Part shown: positions 11,084 through 25,312 of the stretch, in pieces
Numbering within the stretch: position 1 is the stretch's first letter
Layout of the letters: each line of letters opens with the position of its first letter
From: Malurus cyaneus samueli
Taxonomy: Eukaryota; Chordata; Aves; Passeriformes; Maluridae
Assembly (NCBI GenBank): GCA_009741485.1
Contig: CM019215.1
Span: 77,153,845-77,217,844 of the forward strand
Reading direction: 5' to 3'
Length of the DNA: 64,000 nt
Notes under the pieces: generated by a model
What the model saw: only the letters and a program-made list of their open reading frames with translations
Told to the model about the DNA's origin: nothing
The model's database searches: none
Translations under genes and position numbers: made by a program

Positions 11084-12573
11084 GGGAAGAAAAAGGGAGT
11101 GAGGGGATGTGCATTAGTGATCTCATCAAGAAATTATTTCTAGAAGTCTGACATCTGAAATATTGAGATAATAATCAATTGAAATAATATCAGAGCTACT
11201 GTATATAGGACACAACTGGCACCTGTAATCCTTTTAGTAAATTATTTTAGAAAAATATTTCCTTAAAATGGAATTGATAGAAATAACGATATTGAAAGTC
11301 TTATTTTTCAGGGATAAATATTATCTTTTAGACAAAAAAGAAAGTGGTCTTGATAGACCTGTTTGTTGGAAAATATTGCAATTTGGCCTCATTCGAAAAC
11401 CATTTGCCAACTCCAAGCAATGGAATTTGGTTAGGTAAGTAATAGTCTGCTCTTTTTTTTTCTTCACATATTAGTAAAACTTCTGTCTTAAAACTTGTTT
11501 CACAAAAAGTAAGCCTGAGGAAGACAGCAAACATGGAGTAGTTAAATTGTGGCAATACTTAACGCAAACAGAGCAAAGATTTATGACAGAAAAAAATAAT
11601 GCAGAATTAAATATTGATACACCTGCTATTTATGAACCAGCTAGTACAATGACAGAAAATATCCAAATAAGCTGTATTCATGCTTTAACACCACAGTAAG
11701 GAATAGAATAAACAAAAATAGTACAGCATGGGAAGCAGATGAGCAGAGATACACCAGCCTTGAAGAAGAGAAATAATCCAGAATAGTGACCCACTTTCCT
11801 TCCACCAGGGAATGGTACAACTATGGGACCACTCTACTTTTGTGACAAAAAATGCCTGCACATTATCAGATACAATTTTGGACTTCTGACAGGATTCAAT
11901 TTTTGATAGAGCTTTGGTCTTAGTGACAGGCATGTCCTGTGATTTATATTTGGTCCATAAATCAGTTTGAGAGTCCAAAATCCACTTTTTACTATTTCAG
12001 AAATTAAAAACTACATTTGAAATGTCAGCAGTAGGTGGTTGACCTTTCCAATGAATTACTGATTTTTAGTGGTATAGAGCTGTATTTTTTAATTCACAAT
12101 AGGCCTGCATGCTTTTCCTCTCTTCTTTCAGACCTCTGTCTTGGCAATAGGAAGATTTTTTTCTTACAGTTACTTTTGAAGGGAAGGTCACAATTTTACA
12201 GATCTTGGTCTGGTAAGATCTTGACCACTTCCTCAGAGGTACAGACTGCCCTTTATATTCTCTGAAATCTCCAAGCAGCTTGCAAGATTGAGTCCATAAA
12301 TGGCATTTGAAATTGGGTTTTATTGTTCGTTTACATTCATTATATTTCTTTATGTCCTGCCGTTTGTGCACAGCACTCATTTCAAGCATGCATTTTCAAT
12401 GCAGAAGATTCCATCAGCAGCAGCAGATGTGAAAGTAATGACAGGCTGAGAAATGATCTGCTGGCTGATTTCGGAAAGTACTTTATTTGGCTCAGAACAA
12501 ATTTGGTTGTTTAGAAGACCTGCATCATAATCACATTCAATTTCAACTTCTGGGAAGGAAGCAAAAGCAAAGC

Positions 12574-12616
12574 AAAAAAAAAAAAAAAAAAAAAAAACAC
12601 CAAAACAAAAAAAAAA
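12574..12616. repeat. Poly(A)/A-rich tract
   Basis: A run of 24 A followed by A-rich sequence with C interruptions. No retrocopy body was recognised upstream. Confidence 0.88.
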
Positions 12617-13950
12617 CCACTAGAAACACTAGAACAAAGGTTTTGCCTATAACTGTTTACATGGCTAATTAAACTGCACATAAAATGTATGAAAAAAGGG
12701 TATTCAGAGAATGTAGTGAAAAAAAAAAATAAAAGAATACAGAGAAGAGGTAAATCAAGTGAGGAAGACATAAGGGGAGAAAAGGAACAGAAAATAAATC
12801 ATAATAATCAAAATATAAGAGGTACATCAAATTTCAAACAGAAGAGTGTGGGGGAGAGGACAGGGGACAGCTGTCCTGTGTTCTATGTTCACTTCACTCA
12901 AAGGCCTTAACAAGAATCTTGATTTCCAGAGAGAAGGGAATTCTGTCCACGATCCTCTTTCATGAGGTACCAAGAGCGAAAATCTTTTCCAGAAATCTCC
13001 AACAATTATAAAAGTTTTGCATCTCTTCCCACTGCAAAATGTCATTTTCTCTCCCCCTTACACCACGGCTCTTAATTTAGTATCCTGTCTTAACCCTCTC
13101 CTGTGTCTCCACTTCCAGCCAAAATTCACCTAATTGAGGCTTGTTTGGAGTTTCTGAAGCCTGGACACAGTATGCATTTTCCAAAATTACATCAGTAGGA
13201 GATTCATTGATTGCTGAAGCACTGAAAAATTTGAAATATTGACACCTTAAAATAGTGAAAGAAGTGTTAGGTTTAGGAAGTAAAATAGAGAAAGCCTAAA
13301 ATTTAGTAGGAAACAAAAAATCCTATCCCCTAGGCATTCAAATTCTTGTTAATCCCCTCAGATATGACCCATATAACAAAACTTGTTGTGTTCTACTTCT
13401 TTAATTACTGCTTGTTAAGAAAGCAAAACATGACACTTGCTGACCTCCAGAACTTCTTCAAGGCTCATAAATAGAAACACAGAAAACAATACTGTTCTTC
13501 TCTGCAAAAGCCGCAGGTTAATTTCTCCACCTGTACATATTTCTTATTGTATAAGAGGCAAAATAACTTGGAAGGTAACTTAGAGGACAAACTGTTAAAT
13601 CAGAAAAAAAAATAATCTTGTACTTCACATGAAATTTCAGTATTTTGTCTCAGTTTTTGTTAATCATACAAAGCCTCAGAGCCTTTTCTTTTATTTTATG
13701 TTGTCTGAGAGTTGCAGCTTCTGTCAGCCTCACCTCTCTGGATCGCCACTCTGCCTGTGGCTGTCCCTTGTCCCTGCCCAGTCCCACTGCACAGCTGCTG
13801 ATCAGCAAACAGCCTGAAATGACTTTGCTTGTAGTGTCTCAAGGCAGTGCCTGTGATACCAAAGGGCTGCTGGGCCTAATCAAAACTGAAAATACTGCAG
13901 TGTTTTAGCAACTCCCTGGATTCAGTTCCACTAAGCTGGCATCCTTGGAT

Positions 13951-14028
13951 ACCCTTGTTGTAATTCCCGCAGGCCACACTGCTACACAGACCCTTGTTAC
14001 AATTCCCACAGGCCACACAGCTACACAG
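13951..14028. repeat. 39-bp tandem duplication, two copies
   Basis: 13951-13989 and 13990-14028 align over 39 bp with four mismatches (both start acccttgtt and end gctacacag). It lies in a locally GC-richer stretch of unknown origin. Confidence 0.9.
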
Positions 14029-14710
14029 ACTTTTCTCAGCTTAAGCCCAAAAGGAAGGAGAAGAGAAAAAGCTCAACCAAAAGGCGTTTTCAGAACATCT
14101 AATACCACGCTAAAAAGCTGAAAAGAGGCAAGGATGCAAATGCCCTCTCCACATGCTAGAAGAAAAAGCTAAGAAGAAAGGAAGAAGGAAATGGGATACA
14201 CTGAGAAGGAAGATGCTGAATCTAACCACAGGAAAGGAAGTTACAGATGTTCAGGCTCCAGTGAAGTTCATAAGTGGTGGAAAAAAACTAAATGAAATCA
14301 GGCAGAAAGCAAAACTGGAATAATGTGTACATAAAAATGGCTGTAATTGCCCATATGAAAGGTCTGTGTAGCCTGAAATCCTGAGAAGGATGAGCACCAG
14401 ACAGTGCAGGAAAGAGCACAAGAAAATGCACAGAAAATGCTAATTCCTTGAATCATAATCAAATACTTAAGTATATGACTAAAATGAGATTGTATCATGG
14501 TAACATTTGTTTTTAGTCACTGCTGTATGGCTATTCTAAATGTACTTTTAGCCTTGATAACATTCCAGGGAAATCAGAGCTACTTTTAATCTTGCACCTT
14601 TAAAAATGCAAACTGTTTTACTTGCTTTAAGACTGCCTAAAACTGCCTTTGCATTTTCCCTTATTGTTGAATTGTGGAAAAATATTGGAAAGCTGTTTCC
14701 TCCTCCACTT

Positions 14711-14749
14711 AAAAAAAAATAAATAAATAAATAAAAAAAAAAATAAAAA
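14711..14749. repeat. (AAAT)n/A-rich tract
   Basis: Four AAAT-type units embedded in poly(A). Confidence 0.85.
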
Positions 14750-15004
14750 GAAAGGAAAGACATTGTAAATAGAGAAAAAAATTTAGCTCTTTCAAAAGGA
14801 TATTTTGACAAGGTTAATAAGTCAGAAAGACCATTTAACAGAACTTGGGTTTTTTTTTACTAATGATGGATGTAGGGTATTATTTTGGACTCATTGCATT
14901 CTCTCATTCACTGCTGATTTGTAAATGGTCTTACATAAAGACCAGAGATGAAATTAGTATTATTATTATCATCTTCAGCACTCATTTGTGCACTGTCTTA
15001 TTGT

Positions 15005-15048
15005 ATTTTTTTTGTTGGTTTTTTTTTTGTTTTTTTTTTTATTTTTTA
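15005..15048. repeat. T-rich tract with G interruptions
   Basis: Runs of T broken by occasional G or GG over about 44 bp. Confidence 0.85.
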
Positions 15049-17792
15049 TTTCAGCAGGTAAATATGTATCCTTTTCAGAAACAGCTCTGTAAGTTTCCTG
15101 TAGTTGCATGCCATACATAGTTCATTTCTCCTTCCACCAGCTAAAATGATTGGGACATAATGCTGGAAATAAAAGAAATATTGTGTATTAATCATAACTT
15201 CCTAGAGAAAGATAGTTTTGGAAGGACCTCTGTATTGTTTCAGAATACGTGGTCTCTGTCGAAATGGGCAGTTTTTATCAATTATCTCTAAATTTTTACT
15301 TAGGTTTTCTTAGAAATATTGAAAGCTGGAAATATTCTCTTATAGAGGAAATTTTAAAACGAGAATTTGAATGTCTAATAAAACTCTAAAATGTTCAATC
15401 TTGACATGTAAAAAGTGCATTCAACAACTGGATGTTCTAAGGAGATAAGATATAGGAAAAGCCTTCCCCATTTTCAGATTTTATGTTTAAAAGTTATGAT
15501 CTCATTGTAAAAGCTGTAGCTGAAACACTATAATCATGTCGTGCAATGATGTTTCCCTATCAAATTTTCTCCTTGAGAAAATTGCTGTTACAGCTGGAGA
15601 TGTATGCACAGTATTTAAATGTCAACAAATTCTTTTGTACCTGTTTTATCATAGCTGTTGTTAGACACTGGCAAATATCTTTGGGTCAAATCTTCTTTAG
15701 AAGTTAAAGAGATATATAATATCCTACAAAAAATGGAATGGGGAGAAGGGTGTAATTCCTGTTGCCAAATAAAAGCCATTGCTAATACAATACATTCTGG
15801 CAGTCGAACAAAAGATTAAAGTACATCCAACATCTTTGAGAAAATTCTGAAATATTCCTTGCTAGGAACAATGCAAAGCACTGTTAGTTTGGGAACCTGA
15901 TGTGTTTCCTGGATTACATTCACCATAGAATTTCTACTTTCCATGAAATCTACAGAACTTGTATACAAATATATATTTATTTGTGCAGGTAATTCTGCTT
16001 TCTCCAGAATCAAATCAAGTATCTTTATTCAAACTTTAGCTCAAAATTCCAAGATATTCATTAAACCTTTTTTTTCTGAGTGATATCTGACTAGGAATTT
16101 TGTGACTCACTATGGGCTGAAAAAATATGCCACTTATATTTAAAGAGAAAACATTGGGAATATAAATAAATTAATTATTGACAAGGGCTGCATATTGAAT
16201 TACTCAGAAGGGTTTACTAATTGTAAGTAGACATACTTTTTATCTACTCTGAGCACAAAAAATATAGGCCTTAATATTTAGTTTAATAATAACCTTAAAA
16301 AATCTCACTTTCCTTTTGCATAGTTCTTTAGTCCAAAATTAATTATCTGATTTTTAAAATAAAATTTAGAATTTAAAATGTATGTGGGTGTTCAAAACTA
16401 ATTCCCCCAAGAGAAAATGTAAATTATATTAATCCGATCCTAGTTTAAATTAATCCATGCCACTTATTTGCATTTAAAACCCTACAGGAGGAAATAAATA
16501 AACACACTAAATTTGAGATGGTAAAATGTTTAGATATAATCCAGGAAAAACAAAAGCAAAACAAAACAGACAAAAACCAGCAAGTAACCAACTCAAAATT
16601 ATGCAAAAAAAAACCAACTCAGGTAATCTCTTTGTACAGTAAAAGTAGAAGGTGTCCAAACCTCAAGTCTGTTTGAAGAGAAGAAGCTGTGGCAGCCATG
16701 CAAACCAGGAACTGGTTATGATTAATCCATATGAATGATAACCTTTATGTTTATGGGAGGCTTTATAATAACTGCTTCTAATTTAACTGGCCAAAGAACA
16801 AGGACTTAATATTGCTGGATGTATGTGCATGTAATTCCATTTGCAATCTCTGCTGTTGGGCTTTGTAAACCTACACTTCTGATTCTGGCATAGATTAAAT
16901 TATGCCATTGGTTTAATGCCACGTATATCAATGAACAAGATGTTTTACCCAGTTCAACATATTAATTTTACCCAGACTGAGTAATGAACTGATAATGATA
17001 CAATCATTCTAGGTAACTAAGCATTCAGGGAAAAAAAAAAAATCTTTTTAGTTTTCTCAGTTAAATCAAGATAAATAGAGCCAGACTAAGGCATATTTAT
17101 AAATAAACTTACATGAGATAAACAGAATCAGTCTAATATAAATTGTAAATAACTCAGAACAACCTCAGTGAGGCAGGTTTTCTTTTACATAGGTTCAGCA
17201 CTGTCCTAATCTCTACATCATTTTGGTATGATAAGGAAATGAAAGTTAAGCAACAAATCAATAGAAAGCCAGGAAAATATATTATTTTGTTATTGCTCAT
17301 TAGGTGTAAAAAAGAAATACCAGTTTGTTTTTCTAGAGATAGCACCACAAATTAAGATTGGAGATTCTCAGCCGCAGAGAACTATTCAAAATGTATGCTA
17401 CTGCCAATTGACTTTGCTGGAAAAATTTGTTTTGTTCTTGTAAATATCTAAACTTTAAGTTCTACAAATCTACCAACCAACTAACAACCAAAAAAAAAAA
17501 ACAACCAAAACCCTCCCACAACAACAACAAAAAGCAAAAGGAAAAAAATCACAAAAATGTACACTTTTCTCATTGTTCTCATTCTCATGTTTTAAGTTTT
17601 CCACATGGTAATTTTAAATAAATTTCGTAATTTGGGAATTGTTTTTAAAAATAATTAAAGTTTATTCTTTAAAAAATACCCATTGCCTTTTAAAACTCTG
17701 TGTTTGTCAGAAGGCACAGATAACAATGTTCTGAAACATTCATACAACTGAATGAACCGTTCACCTTCACCTATGACCACTGAAAACTTTCA

Positions 17793-18070
17793 CAGAATCA
17801 CAGACTGGGTCAGGCTGGAAGGGACCCCAGAGGTCACCTGGTCCAACCTCCCTGCTCAAGCAGGGTCATCGTAGAGAACACAGTACAGGATTGTGAACAG
17901 ATGATTCTTGAATATCGCTAGTGAGGGAGATTCCATTGCCCCTCTGGGCAATCTGCTCAGATTTTTCAGTGCACAGGCATCCACACTTAAAGATCTTGTT
18001 GTTAAAAACCTTCTGTTCAAGGTGATACTTGACTTACTATACCTGACTACTTACACTTTTCCTTATTCTA
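17793..18070 (-). mobile_element. CR1 LINE fragment, 3' end
   Basis: Opens with a well-preserved antisense CR1 tail (cacagaatcacagactggg, caggctggaagggacccc) and a 'ctggtccaacctccctgctc' segment. It then passes through a degraded 'aaccttctgttcaaggtgat' region that corresponds to sequence upstream of the tail. It points left, is 5'-truncated and has no coding content. The tail is better preserved than in the copies at 2.2 and 6.3 kb. Confidence 0.9.
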
Positions 18071-18399
18071 GAAGCTGAAGATCAAGACCAAATCCTACTA
18101 TAAAATGTAAACATGATAAATGACAATTTAGACTGACTGGCTTTTTTTTTTCCTCTTCCTGAGGCTGGAGAGCTCTGAGGCAGGAGAGCCAATTTTTATT
18201 TAGATATTGATTAACTTAAGATATTGGACATATTTTTTTTTGTTGTAGTCATTTTCAACATATTATATAAGCCTATATTGTTAAAAAAACCCAGTAACAT
18301 TTCTTCCAGGTGCTCTCAAATAGTTTGGAATCGGGCTTTCATTCAAAGTCCAGAGAGGTGGGTTCTAGGCTGTGCTTGCTATCTATGTTAACTTAGGTC

Positions 18400-18687
18400 T
18401 TGAGCTTGCCCTCATCCACCCCAAGCCTCGCAGTGCTGCAGGTTGCTTTGGACTATGGCTCTAATCTGACTTTTGCTGACAAATCAGCTGAATCCCACTG
18501 CAGGGAAGCTCTGGCACAGGAGGAGACTGACAAAGATGTGTTTCACAAGATTGATAATGAGATATCTCTATTCACAGATGACCATCTACCCTCTCCTCAG
18601 AAGCTCATACCATTTCTTTATAATGAAGATGTCCTCTGGCTTGAGAGTTTCTTGAGAAAATGGTTTCTTGATATCCCAAAAGCCTAA
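18400..18687 (+). other. Unassigned 95-codon open frame, coding status doubtful
   Basis: An ATG-to-stop frame of 95 codons with a more protein-like composition than other frames in the window. It has an acidic stretch with E-E-T-D-K-D near residue 42 and an aromatic-rich end (L-W-L-E-S-F-L-R-K-W-F). I do not recognise a family. There is no clear upstream promoter or splice arrangement. It could be a chance frame, an old retrocopy piece or an exon of an unknown transcript. Confidence 0.15.
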
Positions 18688-21600
18688 ACAGAAATACAAA
18701 CTGAAATGTAAACACAAAGATATAATGAAATTGAAGGCTCAAAGAGGCTTAATAATATTTTTCAGCAGTGCCATCCTTAGTTAAAAGGATTATCAGTGCT
18801 ACAGGAACTGTGTGATTTGGAGAAGGATGATTAGCAGTTCACTGAGATGATCAGTGGGTAATAATGCCATATCTCATCCTTCCCATCCAGAAATTTTCTG
18901 GAGGTCTGAAAAGAGGGAGGGAGCATGATACACACATGATGAAGTTGGATTCTTTTATTTAGGCTTGAAGCTTCTGTCTCCTACAATTTTAACAGATAAC
19001 TTTGTATTATTTTGCCCCTAAATCTCTGTGTGTGTGATAAATGGCTGTGCAATGTGATGTTTAACTTATTTTTTTTTAAATTAAATATTACTAGCTTTAG
19101 CAAACTGCATTGCCACAGCTGGGAAACCATACGCTTTCTCTGCAGTCTCCTTCCTGCTTTGACTATGTGTAGTACTGCTGATCATTACATTCCACCCGGG
19201 GAAAAATTCTTTGTATTTTCTTGTATTTAAAATTATAATTCTGCACATCTAAATTGCACCTTAAATTTTTTAATATCTTTACACAAATCCACGATATAAT
19301 TTAAATGGTGGTAGTGATGACATTTTGCCTAGGATCAGATCAAAGAATTCACTGCTGAGAAGCTGTGTCAATTCATTAAACAAGTCTGTGGAAGAAGATA
19401 TCACTAACAAACCAAAAAATATACATTTCACTAGTCTACTAAAAGCACCTCCGGCACTATCCTTTCTATACTCATGGAGGCCAGTTCAGGGTCACAGATA
19501 GTAGTCCCTGTGCCACACGCTATAGCTAAATGTAAAAGATACTTTTTATATTTCTGAGCAATTATCCTTTCTAATAATTATTTATTAATGAATCATCACT
19601 CCCAGCCAAAAGAAACTGTTAAAAATTATTTCAAATGATCTCAAAGGCAGAAAAGAGCTCTGAAAGTATCCAAGTAAGAACAACTTTCTTCTACACTCAT
19701 TGTCTACTGCTTGAGGCAGTCAATGAGTCTTAAAGTGTAACCTGTAGGGCATTACTTGTAACTGTATTATGCTTTCATTACTGGTAGAAAACTTTTTTAT
19801 TGGAAAAGTTTAAAAGTCAACTAAAAACAGTATTACAGCAGGACCACTGGTAGCAACAACAGTTAAATTTGCTTACATTGTGCTGTTTTGAGACTGTGTT
19901 TTCATTCTTATAGTGATTGAATATTTGTTCTCTCTGGATTTTATTCTTCAAACAGTGCCTTACTCAAGTGTAGACACTCACATGTATAGAAGTGGCAATA
20001 TTTTATCTTTTGTTTAAACTGGTTATGAGCAGAGACTAAAGTCCAGAGCTGCCTTTGGGATATGACAAGTTATGGAGAGATGATTTAAAACTCAGCTTAC
20101 ATCTTTGGTCTGGATACCAGTTGGCACATAAAAATTGCTTGAAGCAATGGTAAAGATTCAATATTCATCCTTGAAAGGACATTGCAATAGTACAGTTTAG
20201 ACAAATGCTTTTACAAAAATGTCGATAAAAAAAAAGTCAGGAACGAATGCTGGCCAGAAATGGAAAAGTTTTTTAGCATTTCAGGTTTTATGAATTATTT
20301 CTATTGTGCAACATCAGTCACAGAATAACTATACAATTCCGACTTGCAGTCATATGTCATTGCACCAATGGACAGGCAATTCCTATAGTAGAGCTAGTGG
20401 CATACTAGTACAGAAAAATTACTTTTTTAGGGTGTTGGAAACCTAGCTGTTCCATAGACATGGACATACAGAAGGAAGACACACTGCAAATATGTATGAC
20501 AAAGTAGCGATGTCCTGTTTCTAGAAACATTCAAATGTGAAATGGAAAATATCCACTAAATAGTCCCTCTTCTCAGGCTGAGAAAGACTGATCTACACAG
20601 GTATTTTAAGGGTTTTAGTGTTCAAAGGGATGCATATTTTACTACTTCTGGGGGAAAAAACAGATTCCAACTTAGACAGAATAACAATTATGCTTACGGT
20701 GAAATGTCTTTTACTTTTGTTTATTTCTCCCTATATGATTTCATTGAACCATGTTATAATAACAGCATAAATAACTCTAATCAATCCAAGTAACATAGCA
20801 GGATGTGGTAACACTTGGACCACATTTGTAAGGATCTATTATTGTCATTACTCATGTTCTGTTGTGCAAAAAGCACAGTATTGCATTAGTCTTGGATTTT
20901 TCCTGATGTGCTCATAGAAATCCAGCTGTCCCGTGTGATGACAGTAAGCCTTGTTCTTTCAGGTGTTACTGCCTTCCAGCTGACAGTGAGCATGCTGGTT
21001 TGTGTTCCTTGGTAATATTAACTGTTTCTCTCCCCAGGATGGCTTTAATCTCATTTTTGTTCATGTTCAAATACCCTTTAACTTCCTGTTCCTTTATTTT
21101 TTGGCTAATGCTGGCAATTCTACCCTAGTGTGATATGCAATGTTATTGATACAGAGTTTATTCTCCCTTCCAGATAATCTATGAAGGCATGAGATATTTC
21201 TGGAAAGATATTTCTGCAATGCATTGCTGGCATTTTTATGTTTCTTGTATGTCTTCCCTTGTTTAGGCATTTCTGCAGAAAGTGGTCTATATCCATGTGA
21301 TTTTGAATTTGGTAAATATTTTTTCAGGTAATATATTGATTAATCTAATTTTGTTTGTTCGAATATGTGATATGAGTATTGGATATTTGTCTAAATGATC
21401 AAACTACTTGAAAGATTCAACTTTAACTGGTTGTCAACTTGTCAATTGGTTGTCAATTTTAAGACTCTATATTTCCTGTGATTTTTTTGCATGCTTTCAG
21501 GACTACTGAAGGGAAAACAAGATTGTCCTTCCACTTAACTTGCAGATCATCTGGACATTATATTCTCTGGCTCATCTCAGCTACTGTATGATAAGACAAA

Positions 21601-23640
21601 TGGTTCTTAGAGTGGAAACTCAGCATAACTGTGGATATTTATCTGGAAATTAGGATTTTAAAAGCAAACTACATGCTTAAATGATTGATGTAGTGTATTT
21701 ATACAGAACCAGGAAATAGCATTTGGGTTTAGTAAGATTTTCTATTTACATTTTAGCATATTGCTATTTACAGCATACAACAGTAGTTGGCTAAAAGATG
21801 GCAATTGAATAAATGGTGGTCATGAGGACACAAAGAAAAAGTTCAAATTTCTAGCTCAATTGATAGAAAAGCATAAAAGAGAAAAAATTATGTCCACATG
21901 ACATCAATGCTTCTAAAAACCCAATTTGATTCTAACATTTTCCATTAAAAATACTGTCTTGCCAAGGGAAGTGGGACAAAATGTAAAACACTTTTACTTG
22001 CTGTTTTGTCTTTTATTGATAACTGAGTTTTCATATCCAGTAAATGTCAAAAATAAGTTTTCAAAAATCAATGCTTTATTTATTTGTTTTACTCTCTTGT
22101 TTGTTTGGTTTATTTTCTTGGAACATATTTTAAAATTGCCTGAACAACATTTTAAATTAGTGTATTTTATTTCTGCTAATTATTAGTAATTAATAGTTAA
22201 TAATAAATCTTCTTGCAATGGAAGTGTGCTTATTTTCAGTAATGAAAAACAACAGCAACATTCATGCAGTCCAATTGCAGAAGTCAATATTACTTTTCAG
22301 TCCTGCAAAACTTTATGCAACTCTACAGAAATACATATGAACAGAAATTAATAAGAAAAAGTATTGTGATTTAAAGCACTGTGCACTTTGAGTCAAAATG
22401 CTGAGGCTCTTTTCCAGAATGAAGGCAATCTTGCACAAGTCTTTTTTACCTAAGTGGGCATTGGTCCTCTTAGCCACACATTTCATTGCTATATTAAACA
22501 AAAAATACACCTAATAGATATGCATGGAGGGGTTTCTCATAATATCATCTGTTGCTTGACATGAATACACATTCATTGTGATTCACATTCTGAAACCTAA
22601 ATAAAGTTAAATATCAAACTAAAAACTTCAGCAAGTACTGTCTTTTATTTCTTTTCTTTTTTTTCTTTCATTGTGTTGTAATGGTTCAAATGAGAAGACT
22701 AAAAGAAAGAAGTTATTAAGGTAAAAATATTTCCATGGAATATGATGAACTGGAAGGCTCAACTATTATTGTAGTTTTGAATACCCAGGAAATCACCAAA
22801 GTCACTAGAATTAAGAAAAGCTGTGGTAATGATTTTGCTGAATACAGACTGTTGAAAAAAAATTTACACTTAAAAATATAATTGAAAGACTTTTTTTTGT
22901 TTTAAAAAGCAGCAGAGTTCATGATTCCAATTCTACCACAATGAATACTAGCTCCAGTGGAGCTGAACTGCTGTAAAATATGACTCGGAACTCAGAATTC
23001 ACACAAGGAGTGCTTAGTAAGGACTAAATGAAAGCTCAGCAGAAAATAGCAAGAACATCATGATTTGGCCAATATTTGCTTGTCCTTTCAAGAGGGCAAA
23101 ATTCTGAACAGATGAAGTTGCAGTAAGGTTTATAAATAATGAACATAAAATCTACTCAGCTCTCATCCTGATGCAGAAAACACTTATTAAAGTGTCAAGA
23201 AGTACTGAAAATGAAAAGAGTAGACTGCCAGCAGATTATACACTTGTTTGCAAGGCCCTGTTTAGAAAGCAGAGGCAGTTATCCAATTATCCTGTTGTTA
23301 CCTGCTCTTCTAACTCACAATAAGAACAAAACACTTCATAGTTACTGTGGAATTGCATTGATACAATGGTGCTTCCAGATTCTTTGCAGTACAAAGATCT
23401 ATTATGGAACAGAAAACTTAGCAATATTCAAGCTATGAATCTAGAGATTTGAAAGTATAAAATGTTTAATATCTACTAGCTATATTTTACAGAATTTTGA
23501 ATTTTTTTTTCCCTTACAAAAATTATCTACAATATTGCTGTTTCTGCCTCATGTATTGCTTGTTTTTTTTTGTTGTTTAGAAGTTTCCCTGTCCATATTA
23601 GGATTAATAAGATTAAACAGTGGCATACATTTATGAATCA

Positions 23641-23690
23641 GTATACATTTAGTAGGAATTGGTATACAGTAGTATACATTTAGGAATTGG
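23641..23690. repeat. Short imperfect direct repeat, 31-bp period
   Basis: Two copies of a 19-22 bp motif (gtatacattta...ggaattgg) at 23641-23662 and 23672-23690; the second lacks three bases. Confidence 0.8.
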
Positions 23691-24734
23691 TTATTTATTC
23701 AACAGAAAAGATTTTTTTTTTAAAGGAGCTGTTAGAATCTAGGAGAATAAATAATTCAAGATACTTCTCTTCCTTTTTGTTTCAATACTCAGGTGTACAT
23801 GTCTCATCCATAAGAATTTCCCCATAGTTCTTCAATCAATTTCAAATTCACATTGTGGTATTTATCTCTTTCATTTTTATTCTGTGAGGTAAACCAGGGA
23901 AATTCTGAGAGTAAAATAGAAAAAAACATTTCCAAGAAAAAAATTCTGCTAACCTACTTGAGAAGGAAGAAAGGAAGCATTCTCACTGAGGAGAGAAACT
24001 TGTAAGTCTAAGAATAATAAAGAAATACACTTGAACCAAAAGATTTACATTGATATTACTAGAAAGTAAATTTTTTATATTTGTTTTGTGCATTTTTTTG
24101 CAAATATCAAATCCATAATTTTCTGTAGCATGGTTTGAAAAACTTGAAAACTTTTTTTTTTCTCTTTTAGAATATGCAGAAAGACAAGGAAAGCTTTTCA
24201 GTGGTTTTAACCTAACAAGATAGTCATTTTCAGCTGCAAGGATTCTGCAACAAGAACAAATCAACACATAAGAATTTAATCTTTGATCTTGAGGTTATTG
24301 TGAGTACACTGAGGAATATATAATAATAAGTATTAAGGAAAACCCTTTGGAACATTGCAATTGTAATATATCTGTACGTTGCAATCCCTCCCTGAGAAGT
24401 ACAGTGTCACATATAATTATAGAGCACCTGGAGATAACACAAAAGGCCATCTCCAAGCTTTGAACAGATGGAGTCTTTGAATACTTGAGCTTATCATGGT
24501 CTTAACATTTTTAAACCTCAAAAACAAGTGCAGCTTCAAAAACAATACTGGAGTAGGAAGCAGTTCAAAGCTGGGATGTTCAAGTTCCTCTGAAGTTGGT
24601 ATTTTGTTCACTGTTCTTTAAAAGCATGTATCTGCTCAATACCTTGTGTTTTAAGAGGGAAAGGTGTTTTGTAGACGTCATTAATACATGCCATTTTTTG
24701 TTTTTTTAATGAATTTCCCTACAAACATACAGAC

Positions 24735-25312
24735 TAAGAATAGAACAGACTAGAATAAACTCTTTCAGTTGAAAGAGACGTAGAACAATCATCTAGTCCA
24801 ACTGTCTGACTGACCATGATGCTGAACACTTCTTCAACACTGAGAGCCATGGGCCATCAACCAGCTCTCCAGGAAGCTGTTCCAGTGTTTAACCACCCAC
24901 TTGGTAAAGAAATGCTTTCTAATGTCTACTCTAAATCTCTTCTGGTGCATTTATGAAACATTCCCATTCCATCCTGTCACTGAATACCAGGGAGAAGAGA
25001 TCAGGACCTTTCTTTCTATTTCACCTCCTCAGGGAAGTTGTAGAGAACAAGGAAGTCTCCCCTCAGGCTACTTCTTTCCAAACGAGACAAGCACAAAGCT
25101 CCTGTTGATAGGATATTCCTTCCAGCCCTTTCATCAACCTGTTGCCTTACTCACAACCTTGTCGGACCTTCACATCCTTGCTAAATGATGGGGTGTGATC
25201 TTCTCCATAATTTTTCAAGGAGCTGCAGTTAGACTAACAGATCTGCAGTTCCCTGGCTCTTCCCTCACACCATTTTTGCAGACAGGAATAACACTGGTTA
25301 GCAGATTTATTT
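24735..25312 (-). mobile_element. CR1 LINE fragment, 3' end, long
   Basis: The antisense tail (aatagaacagactagaataa, then atcatctagtccaactgtct) is followed by 'caaccagctctccaggaagc', a 'ttaaccacccacttggtaaa' segment, and, after an internal gap, by 'agactaacagatctgcagtt' with 'ccctggctcttccctc'. That last block normally lies well upstream, near the RT region. The copy therefore points left and probably has an internal deletion near 25180-25215. Non-functional. Confidence 0.85.

Larger units (their letters stand above)
8551..17792. other. AT-rich non-coding DNA
   Basis: More than 9 kb with no supported gene. It contains simple tracts (listed separately), a possible conserved element at 10930-11060 and a 39-bp tandem duplication at 13951-14028. 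Open frames are short and look like chance. The 13.6-14.1 kb part is richer in GC than its surroundings, but no domain is recognised in it. Confidence 0.5.
18071..24734. other. AT-rich non-coding DNA
   Basis: No element recognised over more than 6 kb. One open frame at 18400-18687 is discussed separately. The 20870-21080 part has a mixed, non-repetitive texture that may be conserved. A near-duplicate of about 20 bp with a 31-bp period occurs at 23641-23690 (gtatacattta...ggaattgg). Confidence 0.45.
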
